DNA from: CAURMH01 sp963525745
Lineage (GTDB): Bacteria; Pseudomonadota; Gammaproteobacteria; Enterobacterales; Pasteurellaceae
Length of the DNA stretch: 12,943 nt
Assembly: GCA_963525745.1 (NCBI GenBank)
Contig: CAURMH010000044.1
Coordinates: forward strand, 1-12,943
Direction of reading: 5' to 3'
A program made the translations under genes and the position numbers. Below the pieces are notes generated by a model. That model made no database searches. It saw only the letters and a list, made by a program, of their open reading frames with translations, and was not told where the DNA came from. This document shows, piece by piece, positions 7,103 to 12,943 of the stretch (the first letter of the stretch is position 1; each line of letters begins with the position of its first letter).

Positions 7103-7363
7103 ATGGAACTTAATGACATTGAACAAATTTTAAAAACTTCTTTGAATGTTGAGGAAGTTTATGCTCAGGGTGAAAATGCCCATTTTGGCGTCATTATCGT
7201 CAGTGATGAATTAGCTGCATTACCTAAGCTTAAGCAACAGCAAACTATTTATGCACCGCTGATGTCCTATTTTAGTACGGGCGAAATCCATGCATTGACA
7301 ATTAAGACTTACACGGTTGAAAAGTGGAAAATGGATCGTCTTTTACATCCGATTGCCAAATAA
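7103..7363 (+). CDS. ibaG: BolA-family protein IbaG
   Basis: BolA-like protein (formerly YrbA) that in other bacteria pairs with monothiol glutaredoxin Grx4 around a [2Fe-2S] cluster and is linked to acid response and envelope homeostasis. The 86 residues keep H27 (AHFGVIIV), the invariant BolA histidine H63 (GEIHALTIKTYT) and the KQQQTIYAPLM helix. GGAAA lies about 8 bases before the ATG. The position between mlaB and murA is the same as in E. coli, which supports IbaG over BolA. murA starts 11 bases later. Confidence 0.95.
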   Translation: MELNDIEQILKTSLNVEEVYAQGENAHFGVIIVSDELAALPKLKQQQTIYAPLMSYFSTGEIHALTIKTYTVEKWKMDRLLHPIAK

Positions 7364-7374
7364 TAGGGAGCAGT

Positions 7375-8652
7375 ATGCAAAAATTTCGAGTTTATGGCCA
7401 ATCCCGTCTGAGCGGTACCGTTCAAATATCAGGTGCGAAAAATGCCGCCTTGCCCATTCTGTTTGCCTCCATTCTTGCGACAGAACCGGTTAAATTAACC
7501 AACGTACCTGAATTAAAAGATATCGAAACTACATTAAAAATTTTACGTCAATTGGGGGTTATTGCCGAGCGCGACAACGAAGGGGCGATATTATTAGATT
7601 GTTCTAAAATTAATCATTTTGTTGCCTCTTATGATTTAGTGAAAACGATGCGGGCCTCAATTTGGGCCCTAGCACCATTGGTTGCCCGTTTTCGTCAAGG
7701 ACAAGTCTCCTTACCCGGCGGCTGTTCCATTGGTGCACGTCCGGTAGATTTGCATATTTCGGGCTTAGAGCGCCTTGGTGCAAAGATTGTATTAGAAGAA
7801 GGCTATGTGAAAGCGTTGGTTCCCGAACGACTTGTCGGTACTCGAATTGTGATGGAAAAAGTGAGTGTCGGTGCGACCTTGTCCATCATGATTGCCGCCA
7901 CGCTGGCAAAAGGTCAGACGATTATCGAAAATGCGGCGCGCGAGCCGGAAATTGTCGATACTGCAATCTTTCTCAATAAAATGGGGGCAAAAATTACCGG
8001 AGCAGGTTCCGATAGCATTATTATTGAAGGTGTAGAACGTTTAGGCGGTTGTGAACATCGTATTGTTGCCGATCGTATCGAAACAGGAACTTTCCTTGTT
8101 GCCGGTGCGATTTCCGGCGGGCGGATTGTGTGTAAAGGCGCCAAAGCGGATATTATGGACGTGGTCATTGATAAGTTGCGTGAAGCGGGAGCACAAGTTG
8201 ATGTGACCGATGATGCCATTATTTTAGATATGCATGGCAATCGCCCTAAAGCGGTTAATATTCGTACCGCGCCTTACCCGGGCTTCCCAACGGATATGCA
8301 GGCGCAATTTACGCTATTAAACATGGTAGCGGAAGGAACCAGCATTATTACCGAAACAATTTTTGAAAATCGCTTTATGCATATCCCCGAACTCGTTCGT
8401 ATGGGGGGAAAAGCAGAAATAGAAGGCAATACGGCGGTCTGCCACGGCGTTGAACATTTATCCGGTGCCGCCGTGATGGCCACGGATCTGCGCGCCTCAA
8501 TTAGTCTTGTGTTGGCCGGTTGTATTGCAAGCGGTGAAACGGTTGTCGATCGTATTTATCATATCGATCGCGGTTATGAACATATTGAAGAAAAACTGCG
8601 AGGATTAGGGGCAAAAATTGAGCGATTCTCGGAAAATAGTAACGAAGTATAA
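7375..8652 (+). CDS. murA: UDP-N-acetylglucosamine 1-carboxyvinyltransferase MurA
   Basis: Cytosolic enzyme that transfers enolpyruvate from PEP to UDP-GlcNAc, the first committed step of peptidoglycan synthesis and the fosfomycin target. The start chosen is the ATG at 7375 (MQKFRVYGQ), 4 bases after GGGAG. The frame stays open upstream to 7324, but that part overlaps ibaG and is not homologous. The 425 residues show K22 in SGAKNAALP, the catalytic C117 in LPGGCSIGARPVDLH (E. coli C115), D307 in FPTDMQAQFTLLN and R399 in HIDRG, all offset by two from E. coli. The cysteine predicts a fosfomycin-alkylatable enzyme. A G6 run lies at 8403-8408. A USS-based terminator follows 17 bases after the stop, marking the end of the operon. 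Confidence 0.98.
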   Translation: MQKFRVYGQSRLSGTVQISGAKNAALPILFASILATEPVKLTNVPELKDIETTLKILRQLGVIAERDNEGAILLDCSKINHFVASYDLVKTMRASIWALAPLVARFRQGQVSLPGGCSIGARPVDLHISGLERLGAKIVLEEGYVKALVPERLVGTRIVMEKVSVGATLSIMIAATLAKGQTIIENAAREPEIVDTAIFLNKMGAKITGAGSDSIIIEGVERLGGCEHRIVADRIETGTFLVAGAISGGRIVCKGAKADIMDVVIDKLREAGAQVDVTDDAIILDMHGNRPKAVNIRTAPYPGFPTDMQAQFTLLNMVAEGTSIITETIFENRFMHIPELVRMGGKAEIEGNTAVCHGVEHLSGAAVMATDLRASISLVLAGCIASGETVVDRIYHIDRGYEHIEEKLRGLGAKIERFSENSNEV

Positions 8653-8669
8653 CTGACCTTCCGAACTGG

Positions 8670-8709
8670 AAGTGCGATCAAATTCATTTGATTTTGACCG
8701 CACTTTTTT
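8670..8709 (+). terminator. USS-pair intrinsic terminator after murA
   Basis: Left arm AAGTGCGATCAAA (8670-8682) pairs with right arm TTTGACCGCACTT (8693-8705) with one A-C mismatch and a 10-base loop. A T run extends to 8709. The right arm holds an exact USS; the left arm is the same core with one change (GAT for GGT). The + strand orientation has the U tract, so it serves murA. On the other strand, where mtnN converges, the tail is weak. Confidence 0.8.
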
Positions 8710-8747
8710 ATTGCAATGCTTCGTGCACGACACTCACCAAAACAATG

Positions 8748-9452
8748 TCAAACGGGAGTGTTTTTTAATTGCGCAATCATATCAAAAACCAGCGCAGAAG
8801 ATTGTTTGGCGGCTAAAGGGAGAAATTCTTCAAAAGAAAGGCCGGCTTCGTTATCTCCGGCATCAGAAACGGCACGAACCACAACAAACGGCGTTTGGAA
8901 AGCATGACAAACCTGTGCAATCGCCGCGGCTTCCATTTCTATTGCCATTACAGTAGGAAAATCCGCTTTAATGGCCGATAAATCGGAATCGCTGTGAATA
9001 AAGCTATCGCCTGAACAGATAAGTCCCCGTTTTACGTTCAACCCGCGTTGCACGGCGATTTTATAAGCCAAATCGGCCAGCATTTTATCGGACATAAATC
9101 GCGGCGGATTGGCGGGGAGTTGTCCCTTTTTATAACCGAATGCGGTCACATCCGCATCGTGGTAACAGGTTTCATCGGAAATCACTAAATCCCCCAGATG
9201 CAATCCCGCAGCCACACCACCGGCAGAGCCGGTATTAATCACCAAATCGGGCTGCGTGGTCATTAACAATGCGGTTGTCCCCATTGCAGCGGCAACCTTG
9301 CCAATGCCCGATTGAACTAAGGCGATTTCCTGCCCATGAATTTTTCCCTCAACAATGACCGCACTTGCAATTGTCGTTTCGGTTTTGTGCTCCATACGTC
9401 GCACCAAAATGTCTACTTCCTGCGCCATGGCGCCGATAATACCGATTTTCAT
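8748..9452 (-). CDS. mtnN: 5'-methylthioadenosine/S-adenosylhomocysteine nucleosidase
   Basis: Also called Pfs. It cleaves adenine from methylthioadenosine, S-adenosylhomocysteine and 5'-deoxyadenosine, clearing inhibitors of methylation and radical-SAM enzymes. It also supplies S-ribosylhomocysteine to LuxS where that is present. The 234 residues match E. coli numbering at every active-site position: E12 in IGAMAQEVD, E174 in AIEMEAAA and D197 in AVSDAGD. NTGSAGG and SGDSFI are nucleoside-binding loops. The ATG is one base past the stop of the DsbA-like gene and has AAGGA about 12 bases upstream inside that gene, so the two are probably co-translated. A USS lies within codons 29-32. It converges on murA. 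Confidence 0.97.
   Translation of the reverse strand: MKIGIIGAMAQEVDILVRRMEHKTETTIASAVIVEGKIHGQEIALVQSGIGKVAAAMGTTALLMTTQPDLVINTGSAGGVAAGLHLGDLVISDETCYHDADVTAFGYKKGQLPANPPRFMSDKMLADLAYKIAVQRGLNVKRGLICSGDSFIHSDSDLSAIKADFPTVMAIEMEAAAIAQVCHAFQTPFVVVRAVSDAGDNEAGLSFEEFLPLAAKQSSALVFDMIAQLKNTPV
9358..9366 (-). repeat. DNA uptake signal sequence (USS)
   Basis: Exact USS in mtnN; on the coding strand AAGTGCGGT lies in IASAVIV (residues 28-34). Confidence 0.9.
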
Positions 9453-9453
9453 G

Positions 9454-10101
9454 TTATGGTTGTTCCTTAATGATTTTATTGATTAAAAAATCCAGTACCG
9501 CTATAGCATAATCGTCGTTATATAAGGTACTGGCGGTTAAAACGTATTTACCGCCAATGATCACGTAAGGATAAGTAAATACGCCATATTCTTCCGTTAA
9601 AGCAATCGCTTCGGTAATATCTTGCCGAACCTTAGGGGAATAAGCCGCACGCATAAACCTCTTTCCATCAATACCTTTCCCTTGCGCCCAGAACCGAATT
9701 TTAGATAAGCCGGCAAGCTCGGTATAACGGGATTTTTCGGCGGTTTCAAATAATAAAGCGGCAGATAGTTCGGTAGCGTTAAGGGTTTTCAACGTATAAA
9801 AAATACGTGCGGAAAAAATATTATCGTCAGTCGCCACCGGATATTCTTCTAAAGCGACATGATTTGGATTTAATTGCTGGTAAAGCGTTAAAATATCCTG
9901 CGCACCGGAACAGGTACGACAATCGTAGTCGAAGAAAAACTGGATGCGAATTTTATGGTCGGCGCGGATACGTTGCGACAGTGGCGTTTGGTAAGAAAAG
10001 TAGTCTTTTCCCTCTTCAAATTGCACATTTTCTTCTGCTGTGGCAAATATTGCACAGATTAACGCAATAATAAATGCGCCGATACGAGGTATTTTTTTCA
10101 T
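9454..10101 (-). CDS. DsbA-like periplasmic thiol-disulfide protein (CRTC active site)
   Basis: Probably a secreted thioredoxin-fold oxidoreductase of the DsbA family; substrate unknown. I take the ATG at 10101, which gives 215 residues opening with a clean signal peptide (MKKIPRIGAFIIALICAIFATA, AxA cleavage after residue 22). A GTG four codons upstream (10113) is the alternative; neither has a good Shine-Dalgarno. The mature start FEEGKDYFSYQTPL resembles the DsbA start. The active site is C61-R-T-C64 after FFFDYD, where E. coli DsbA has CPHC. A cis-proline candidate P178 sits in TYPYVIIGGKY, aligned with the DsbA segment VPAMFVNGKY. Between them lies a helical insertion with FSARIFYTLKTL. 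Overall similarity to E. coli DsbA is low, so this is unlikely to be the housekeeping DsbA. It sits 18 bases after recJ and 1 base before mtnN. Confidence 0.75.
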   Translation of the reverse strand: MKKIPRIGAFIIALICAIFATAEENVQFEEGKDYFSYQTPLSQRIRADHKIRIQFFFDYDCRTCSGAQDILTLYQQLNPNHVALEEYPVATDDNIFSARIFYTLKTLNATELSAALLFETAEKSRYTELAGLSKIRFWAQGKGIDGKRFMRAAYSPKVRQDITEAIALTEEYGVFTYPYVIIGGKYVLTASTLYNDDYAIAVLDFLINKIIKEQP

Positions 10102-10119
10102 TTTGTGAAGCACAACGAA

Positions 10120-11895
10120 TTAAATCGGCTCAATGTAATCGACCAATAATTGAACACTACGGTTACCGCGATATTCGTTAATATCCAATTTATAAACCAG
10201 TTTAGCCTGTTTAATGGATAAATCCGGGTAATAACGGGTGTCAACATTAAATGCAACGGCATCTAGTAACAGGCCGCCCTTTTCAGGTTCCAATAATAAT
10301 TTAAGATGATTTTGTCCCTGACCGATTAAACGCTGGGAGAGGATTTTAAATTTGCCATCAAATGTGGGTTCCGGAAAGTTTTGCCCCCAAGGCCCGGCAG
10401 CTTTTAAGCGTTCTACCAGGGGTAAATTGAAATCTTTTTGATCCAACTCCCCGTCGGTCCATACGATCCCTTGTAGGGGTGATTCGCCTAACCAATCCTG
10501 TACCGCTTGATTAAAAAGGCGTTGAAATTCAGTAAAATCCGTTTCGCGAATGCTCAATCCCGCCGCCATGGCATGACCGCCGAATTTAAGAATGACATCG
10601 GGGTGCTGCGAATGAATTCGCTCTAATAAATCCCGTAAATGTATACCTTCCACCGAGCGTGCAGACCCTTTCAAAATGCCGGCCTGCTCCTGTGCAAAAG
10701 CGACTACGGGGCGATGATATTGGTCTTTGATTCTTGACGCGAGAATACCTAACACCCCTTGGTGCCAATCGGCTTGATACAGCGCAATTCCCATGGGAAA
10801 TTCGTGGGAAAGTGCGGTCATAAAATCGGAAGAATCGGAAGCTTCCGCAACAGCGCCTGACGCAGATAAACGACGGCAAATTTCTAACGCTTCGAGTTTC
10901 ATGTCTTGTTCGATTTCTTTACGCGTTTGATTCAAATTATCTAAATCTAACGCCAGTGCTCGAGCCGTTTGCATATCTTCCGCCAGCAATAATTCGACGC
11001 CTAACGCCATATTATCCAAACGGCCTGCCGCGTTTAAACGCGGCGCGATGGCAAAGCCCAGATCGCTTGCATTCAGCTTTTCAACCTCCCGATGGGCAAC
11101 TTCCGCCAGCGCAATAATGCCCGGTCGGCAATGTTTCGCACGGATACGCATTAACCCCTGATGTGCTAAAATTCGATTATTTTGATCAAGCGGTACGACG
11201 TCGGCAACCGTGCCCAACGCAACTAAATCAAGAAGATCAGTAAAATTAGGTTGAGTTTGTTGACTAAAAAGACCGGTTTCACGAAATTTTGCTCTCAATG
11301 CCAGCATGACATAAAACGCCACGCCAACCCCGGCTAAATTCTTTGATGGGAAATGACATTGCGGTAAGTTTGGGTTCACGATAGCATCGGCTTCGGGCAA
11401 ATGTTCCGGCGGAAGGTGATGATCCGTAATCAACACATGTACATGATGCGCTTTCAGAAAAGCAACGCCTTCCGACGATGACACGCCATTATCCACCGTA
11501 ATCACTAAATCCGCCCCTTTTGCCAACGCTAATTCGGCAACGGGCAAACTTAGGCCGTAACCTTGTTCAAAGCGATTAGGCAATAAATAATCAACTGCAG
11601 TAAATCCCAACATCCGTAGCGCTAACACCGTTAATGCCGTACTCGTCGCGCCGTCTGCGTCAAAATCGCCGATAATGACGATACGCATATTTTGATAATA
11701 AGCGTTAAGCAACAAATTCACCGCCTGTTCAATACCGGCTAATTGATTCGGGGCGAGCATGATATTTAGAGAACGATCTAATTCGCGATTGTTTGTGATA
11801 TGTCGGGCGCGGTATAAGCGATCTAATAACGGATCATCGCTAACAGCTTGTTGCCCTAATACAGGGCGGCGTTTAATTAGTTTATTCACTGGCAT
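10120..11895 (-). CDS. recJ: Single-stranded-DNA-specific 5'-3' exonuclease RecJ
   Basis: DHH-family exonuclease acting in RecFOR recombination, mismatch repair and replication restart; in naturally competent bacteria it can also meet incoming single strands. The chosen start (ATG at 11895, MPVNKLIKRR) gives 591 residues. The frame opens 12 codons earlier, but those codons read through the terminator hairpin behind dsbC and are not homologous. Motifs: GDFDADGATST (77-87), VTVDNG-like ITVDNG (132-137), ITDHHLP (156-162), the DHHA1 motif FGGHAMAAGLS (438-448), and a C-terminal OB-fold region ending in INEYRGNRSVQLLVDYIEPI. Compared with my recall of E. coli RecJ there are about 16 extra residues around 343-367, containing a 9-bp tandem duplication and a USS. 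No Shine-Dalgarno is evident. Confidence 0.96.
   Translation of the reverse strand: MPVNKLIKRRPVLGQQAVSDDPLLDRLYRARHITNNRELDRSLNIMLAPNQLAGIEQAVNLLLNAYYQNMRIVIIGDFDADGATSTALTVLALRMLGFTAVDYLLPNRFEQGYGLSLPVAELALAKGADLVITVDNGVSSSEGVAFLKAHHVHVLITDHHLPPEHLPEADAIVNPNLPQCHFPSKNLAGVGVAFYVMLALRAKFRETGLFSQQTQPNFTDLLDLVALGTVADVVPLDQNNRILAHQGLMRIRAKHCRPGIIALAEVAHREVEKLNASDLGFAIAPRLNAAGRLDNMALGVELLLAEDMQTARALALDLDNLNQTRKEIEQDMKLEALEICRRLSASGAVAEASDSSDFMTALSHEFPMGIALYQADWHQGVLGILASRIKDQYHRPVVAFAQEQAGILKGSARSVEGIHLRDLLERIHSQHPDVILKFGGHAMAAGLSIRETDFTEFQRLFNQAVQDWLGESPLQGIVWTDGELDQKDFNLPLVERLKAAGPWGQNFPEPTFDGKFKILSQRLIGQGQNHLKLLLEPEKGGLLLDAVAFNVDTRYYPDLSIKQAKLVYKLDINEYRGNRSVQLLVDYIEPI
10810..10818 (+). repeat. 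DNA uptake signal sequence (USS) in the recJ insertion
   Basis: Exact AAGTGCGGT; on the recJ coding strand it reads ACC GCA CTT (T360-A361-L362), within the segment that looks inserted relative to E. coli. Confidence 0.9.
10824..10841. repeat. Perfect 9-bp tandem duplication inside recJ
   Basis: AATCGGAAG occurs twice head to tail (10824-10832 and 10833-10841). In RecJ it encodes the Ser-Asp-rich stretch SDSSDF (353-358). The second copy runs into the palindrome GGAAGCTTCC (10837-10846). A USS (10810-10818) lies just beside it and encodes T360-A361-L362. Confidence 0.9.
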
Positions 11896-11907
11896 GGCGC
11901 ATATTGA

Positions 11908-11934
11908 AAAGTGCGGTGAAACAGACCGCACTTT
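11908..11934 (-). terminator. USS-pair hairpin between dsbC and recJ
   Basis: Two exact inverted USS (11909-11917 and 11925-11933) extend to a perfect 10-bp stem around a 7-base loop (GAAACAG). On the - strand it is followed by only a short T run (TTTTC), so it may attenuate rather than stop dsbC transcription. recJ begins 12 bases after it. Confidence 0.6.
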
Positions 11935-11978
11935 AAAGTAAAAATCAGGCTAAAAAGAGAATTCAAACAAAGAACTGA

Positions 11979-12662
11979 TTATTGTTCCAGCGCAGCGGCT
12001 AAATCGGCCGGTTTTAAGTAACCCCCAATCACTTCGCCGCTTGAAGTGACAATACTTGGCGTGCCTTTTACACCGAACTGAATGCCAAGTTCGTATTGTT
12101 TTTTCACAATATTCGGCGTTTTCACTTCCTTCGGCAAATTGCCATTTTCCGCTTCATTCAAGGCAAAGCTGGGATCTTTCGCCGTCCAAATCGCTTCCAT
12201 TTGTTTCGCGCTTTCAGCATTCATACCCGCCCGCGGAAATGCTAAATAACGCACGGTAATGCCGAGGTCGTTATATTCTTTGATTTGCTGATGTAATAAA
12301 TGGCAATAATGACATGTGATATCCATAAATACGGTTACAACATGTTTTTCATTTTTTGCCGGATAAATAATCATCTCATTTTTAAATGAATTTAGCTTAT
12401 TTATCAACATCTTACCATTTACATCAAGTGGCCCTTTAGCGGTTAATTCATAAAGTTTACCTTGGAGCGCATATTTTCCGTCTTCGGTAATATAAAGAAT
12501 TCCCTCATCGGTTATTACGGTTTTAATACCGGCAATCGGCGAAGCATTGATTTCAATGTTTTGCGCGCCAAGGGCTTGCAATTTGTTCTTAATTGCGACA
12601 TCGTCCGCGAGCACCGCATTGGAGGCGGCGACAAATAAAAACGCAGTTAAAATTTTCTTCAT
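11979..12662 (-). CDS. dsbC: Thiol:disulfide interchange protein (isomerase) DsbC
   Basis: Periplasmic homodimeric isomerase that reshuffles wrong disulfides and is kept reduced by DsbD. The 227-residue precursor has a signal peptide (MKKILTAFLFVAASNAVLA, cut before DD). An N-terminal dimerisation domain (about 20-80) is followed by a thioredoxin domain with the active site C117-H-Y-C120 in FMDITCHYCHLLH and a cis-proline P202 in VKGTPSIV. E. coli DsbC has CGYC, so the second position differs. The only two cysteines in the whole protein are those of the active site: E. coli also has a structural C141-C163 disulfide, and here those positions read AIWTAKD and KTPNI. The start is supported by AGGAA about 7 bases upstream. 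In E. coli dsbC also precedes recJ. Divergent from prfB. Confidence 0.96.
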   Translation of the reverse strand: MKKILTAFLFVAASNAVLADDVAIKNKLQALGAQNIEINASPIAGIKTVITDEGILYITEDGKYALQGKLYELTAKGPLDVNGKMLINKLNSFKNEMIIYPAKNEKHVVTVFMDITCHYCHLLHQQIKEYNDLGITVRYLAFPRAGMNAESAKQMEAIWTAKDPSFALNEAENGNLPKEVKTPNIVKKQYELGIQFGVKGTPSIVTSSGEVIGGYLKPADLAAALEQ

Positions 12663-12699
12663 TTTTTGTTCCTAAATTTGTTAAATAAAACCGGGCGAA

Positions 12700-12727
12700 A
12701 TTATAAAGAGATTCGTAATTTCTGCAA
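12700..12727 (-). promoter_or_regulatory. Putative dsbC promoter
   Basis: Reading the - strand, TTGCAG (12722-12727) is followed after 16 bases by a perfect TATAAT (12700-12705), 37 bases before the dsbC start. The -35 matches the consensus at only three of six positions. It would start the dsbC-recJ block. Confidence 0.5.
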
Positions 12728-12759
12728 GCATTGCACTGTTAATAATAGGTAAAATGACA

Positions 12760-12765
12760 TATAAT
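12760..12765 (+). promoter_or_regulatory. Putative prfB promoter -10 box
   Basis: A perfect TATAAT lies 29 bases before the prfB ATG. The -35 region at 17-18 base spacing (around CTGTTA) is weak. TTGCAC at 12731-12736 is too far (23 bases). The 132-base gap between dsbC and prfB therefore appears to hold two divergent promoters. Confidence 0.5.
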
Positions 12766-12794
12766 CCGACGCTTTGTGACTGAGTGTATTTATC

Positions 12795-12943
12795 ATGTTT
12801 GAAATCAATCCTATCAAAAATAAAATCACCGATTTAGCCGACCGCACTGCCGTGCTTCGGGGGTATCTTTGACTTTGATGCGAAAGTTGAGCGTTTAGAA
12901 GAAGTCAACGCCGAATTGGAACAGCCTGATGTATGGAACGACG
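12795..12943 (+). CDS. prfB: Peptide chain release factor 2, 5' part with programmed +1 frameshift
   Basis: RF2 recognises UGA and UAA stop codons. The window holds only the first part. Frame 0 reads MFEINPIKNKITDLADRT and then VLRGYL before an in-frame TGA at codon 26 (12870-12872), exactly where E. coli prfB has it. The site is CGG GGG TAT CTT TGA C: a Shine-Dalgarno-like G run, the slippery CTT and a weak UGA-C stop. Slipping one base (skip T12870) restores DFDAKVERLEEVNAELEQ and then PDVWND, which matches RF2. This is the known autoregulation: low RF2 lets the ribosome pause at UGA and shift. E. coli has AGG in place of CGG, so anti-Shine-Dalgarno pairing is one pair shorter here. A one-mismatch USS (ACCGCACTG, 12841-12849) overlaps codons 16-19. 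Coding joins 12795-12869 to 12871 onward. Confidence 0.97.
12857..12873 (+). promoter_or_regulatory. RF2 programmed +1 frameshift signal
   Basis: CGGGGGT (internal Shine-Dalgarno-like element), TAT spacer, CTT slippery codon, TGA stop and following C. Spacing is identical to the E. coli prfB site, and the +1 frame continues as RF2 immediately afterwards. Confidence 0.95.

Noticed and set aside
7324..7374. Earlier in-frame start for murA inside ibaG
   Set aside because: The ATG at 7375 has a good GGGAG and begins at the MurA N-terminus; the extra part is ibaG read in another frame.
11896..11931. Twelve extra N-terminal codons on recJ
   Set aside because: They run through the USS hairpin behind dsbC and have no likeness to RecJ; the ATG at 11895 fits better.
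11945..11981. AATCAG/CTGATT inverted repeat near the dsbC stop as a second terminator
   Set aside because: The stem is six bases with a loop of over 20; the USS hairpin nearby is far better.
12870..12872. In-frame TGA in prfB as a disabling mutation or sequencing error
   Set aside because: Position and context match the known RF2 frameshift site, and the +1 frame continues as RF2.

Overview
The window is a stretch of conserved chromosome from a gammaproteobacterium of the family Pasteurellaceae. The main evidence is the Haemophilus-type DNA uptake signal (USS core AAGTGCGGT / ACCGCACTT). I count 13 exact copies, about one per kilobase, on both strands, inside genes and as inverted pairs behind genes. 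Proteins closely resemble their Escherichia coli orthologues and the DNA is moderately AT-rich. This fits a Hin-USS clade member (Haemophilus, Aggregatibacter, Pasteurella, Basfia and relatives); I cannot fix the genus.

Layout. Positions 1-299 hold no gene I can support, only a USS, an imperfect palindrome and a possible promoter. On the + strand follow dusA (tRNA dihydrouridine synthase), then a long co-directional envelope cluster: corC, lnt, mlaF, mlaE, mlaD, mlaC, mlaB, ibaG, murA. From corC onward the gaps are 1 to 30 bases or overlaps, and the run closes with a USS-based terminator hairpin at 8670-8709. On the - strand, converging on murA, lie mtnN, a DsbA-like periplasmic thioredoxin-fold protein, recJ and dsbC, transcribed in the order dsbC > recJ > dsbA-like > mtnN. 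Divergent from dsbC, the window ends in the start of prfB (release factor 2) with its programmed +1 frameshift site.

How the genes work together. CorC-Lnt-Mla-IbaG-MurA joins lipoprotein N-acylation, phospholipid transport between outer and inner membrane, and the first committed step of peptidoglycan synthesis. In E. coli corC-lnt and mla-ibaG-murA are two separate clusters; here they are contiguous. The - strand block combines disulfide isomerisation (DsbC), single-strand DNA exonuclease activity (RecJ), a DsbA-like thiol protein of unknown substrate, and methylthioadenosine/S-adenosylhomocysteine recycling (MtnN).

I found no mobile element, CRISPR, RNA gene or evident new multi-gene system. 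The points most worth a second look are small: a G9 homopolymer in mlaE where gain or loss of one G would truncate the permease; an apparent insertion in RecJ carrying a perfect 9-bp tandem duplication next to a USS; a DsbA-like protein with a CRTC active site; a DsbC lacking both cysteines of the second E. coli disulfide; and USS pairs acting as terminators.
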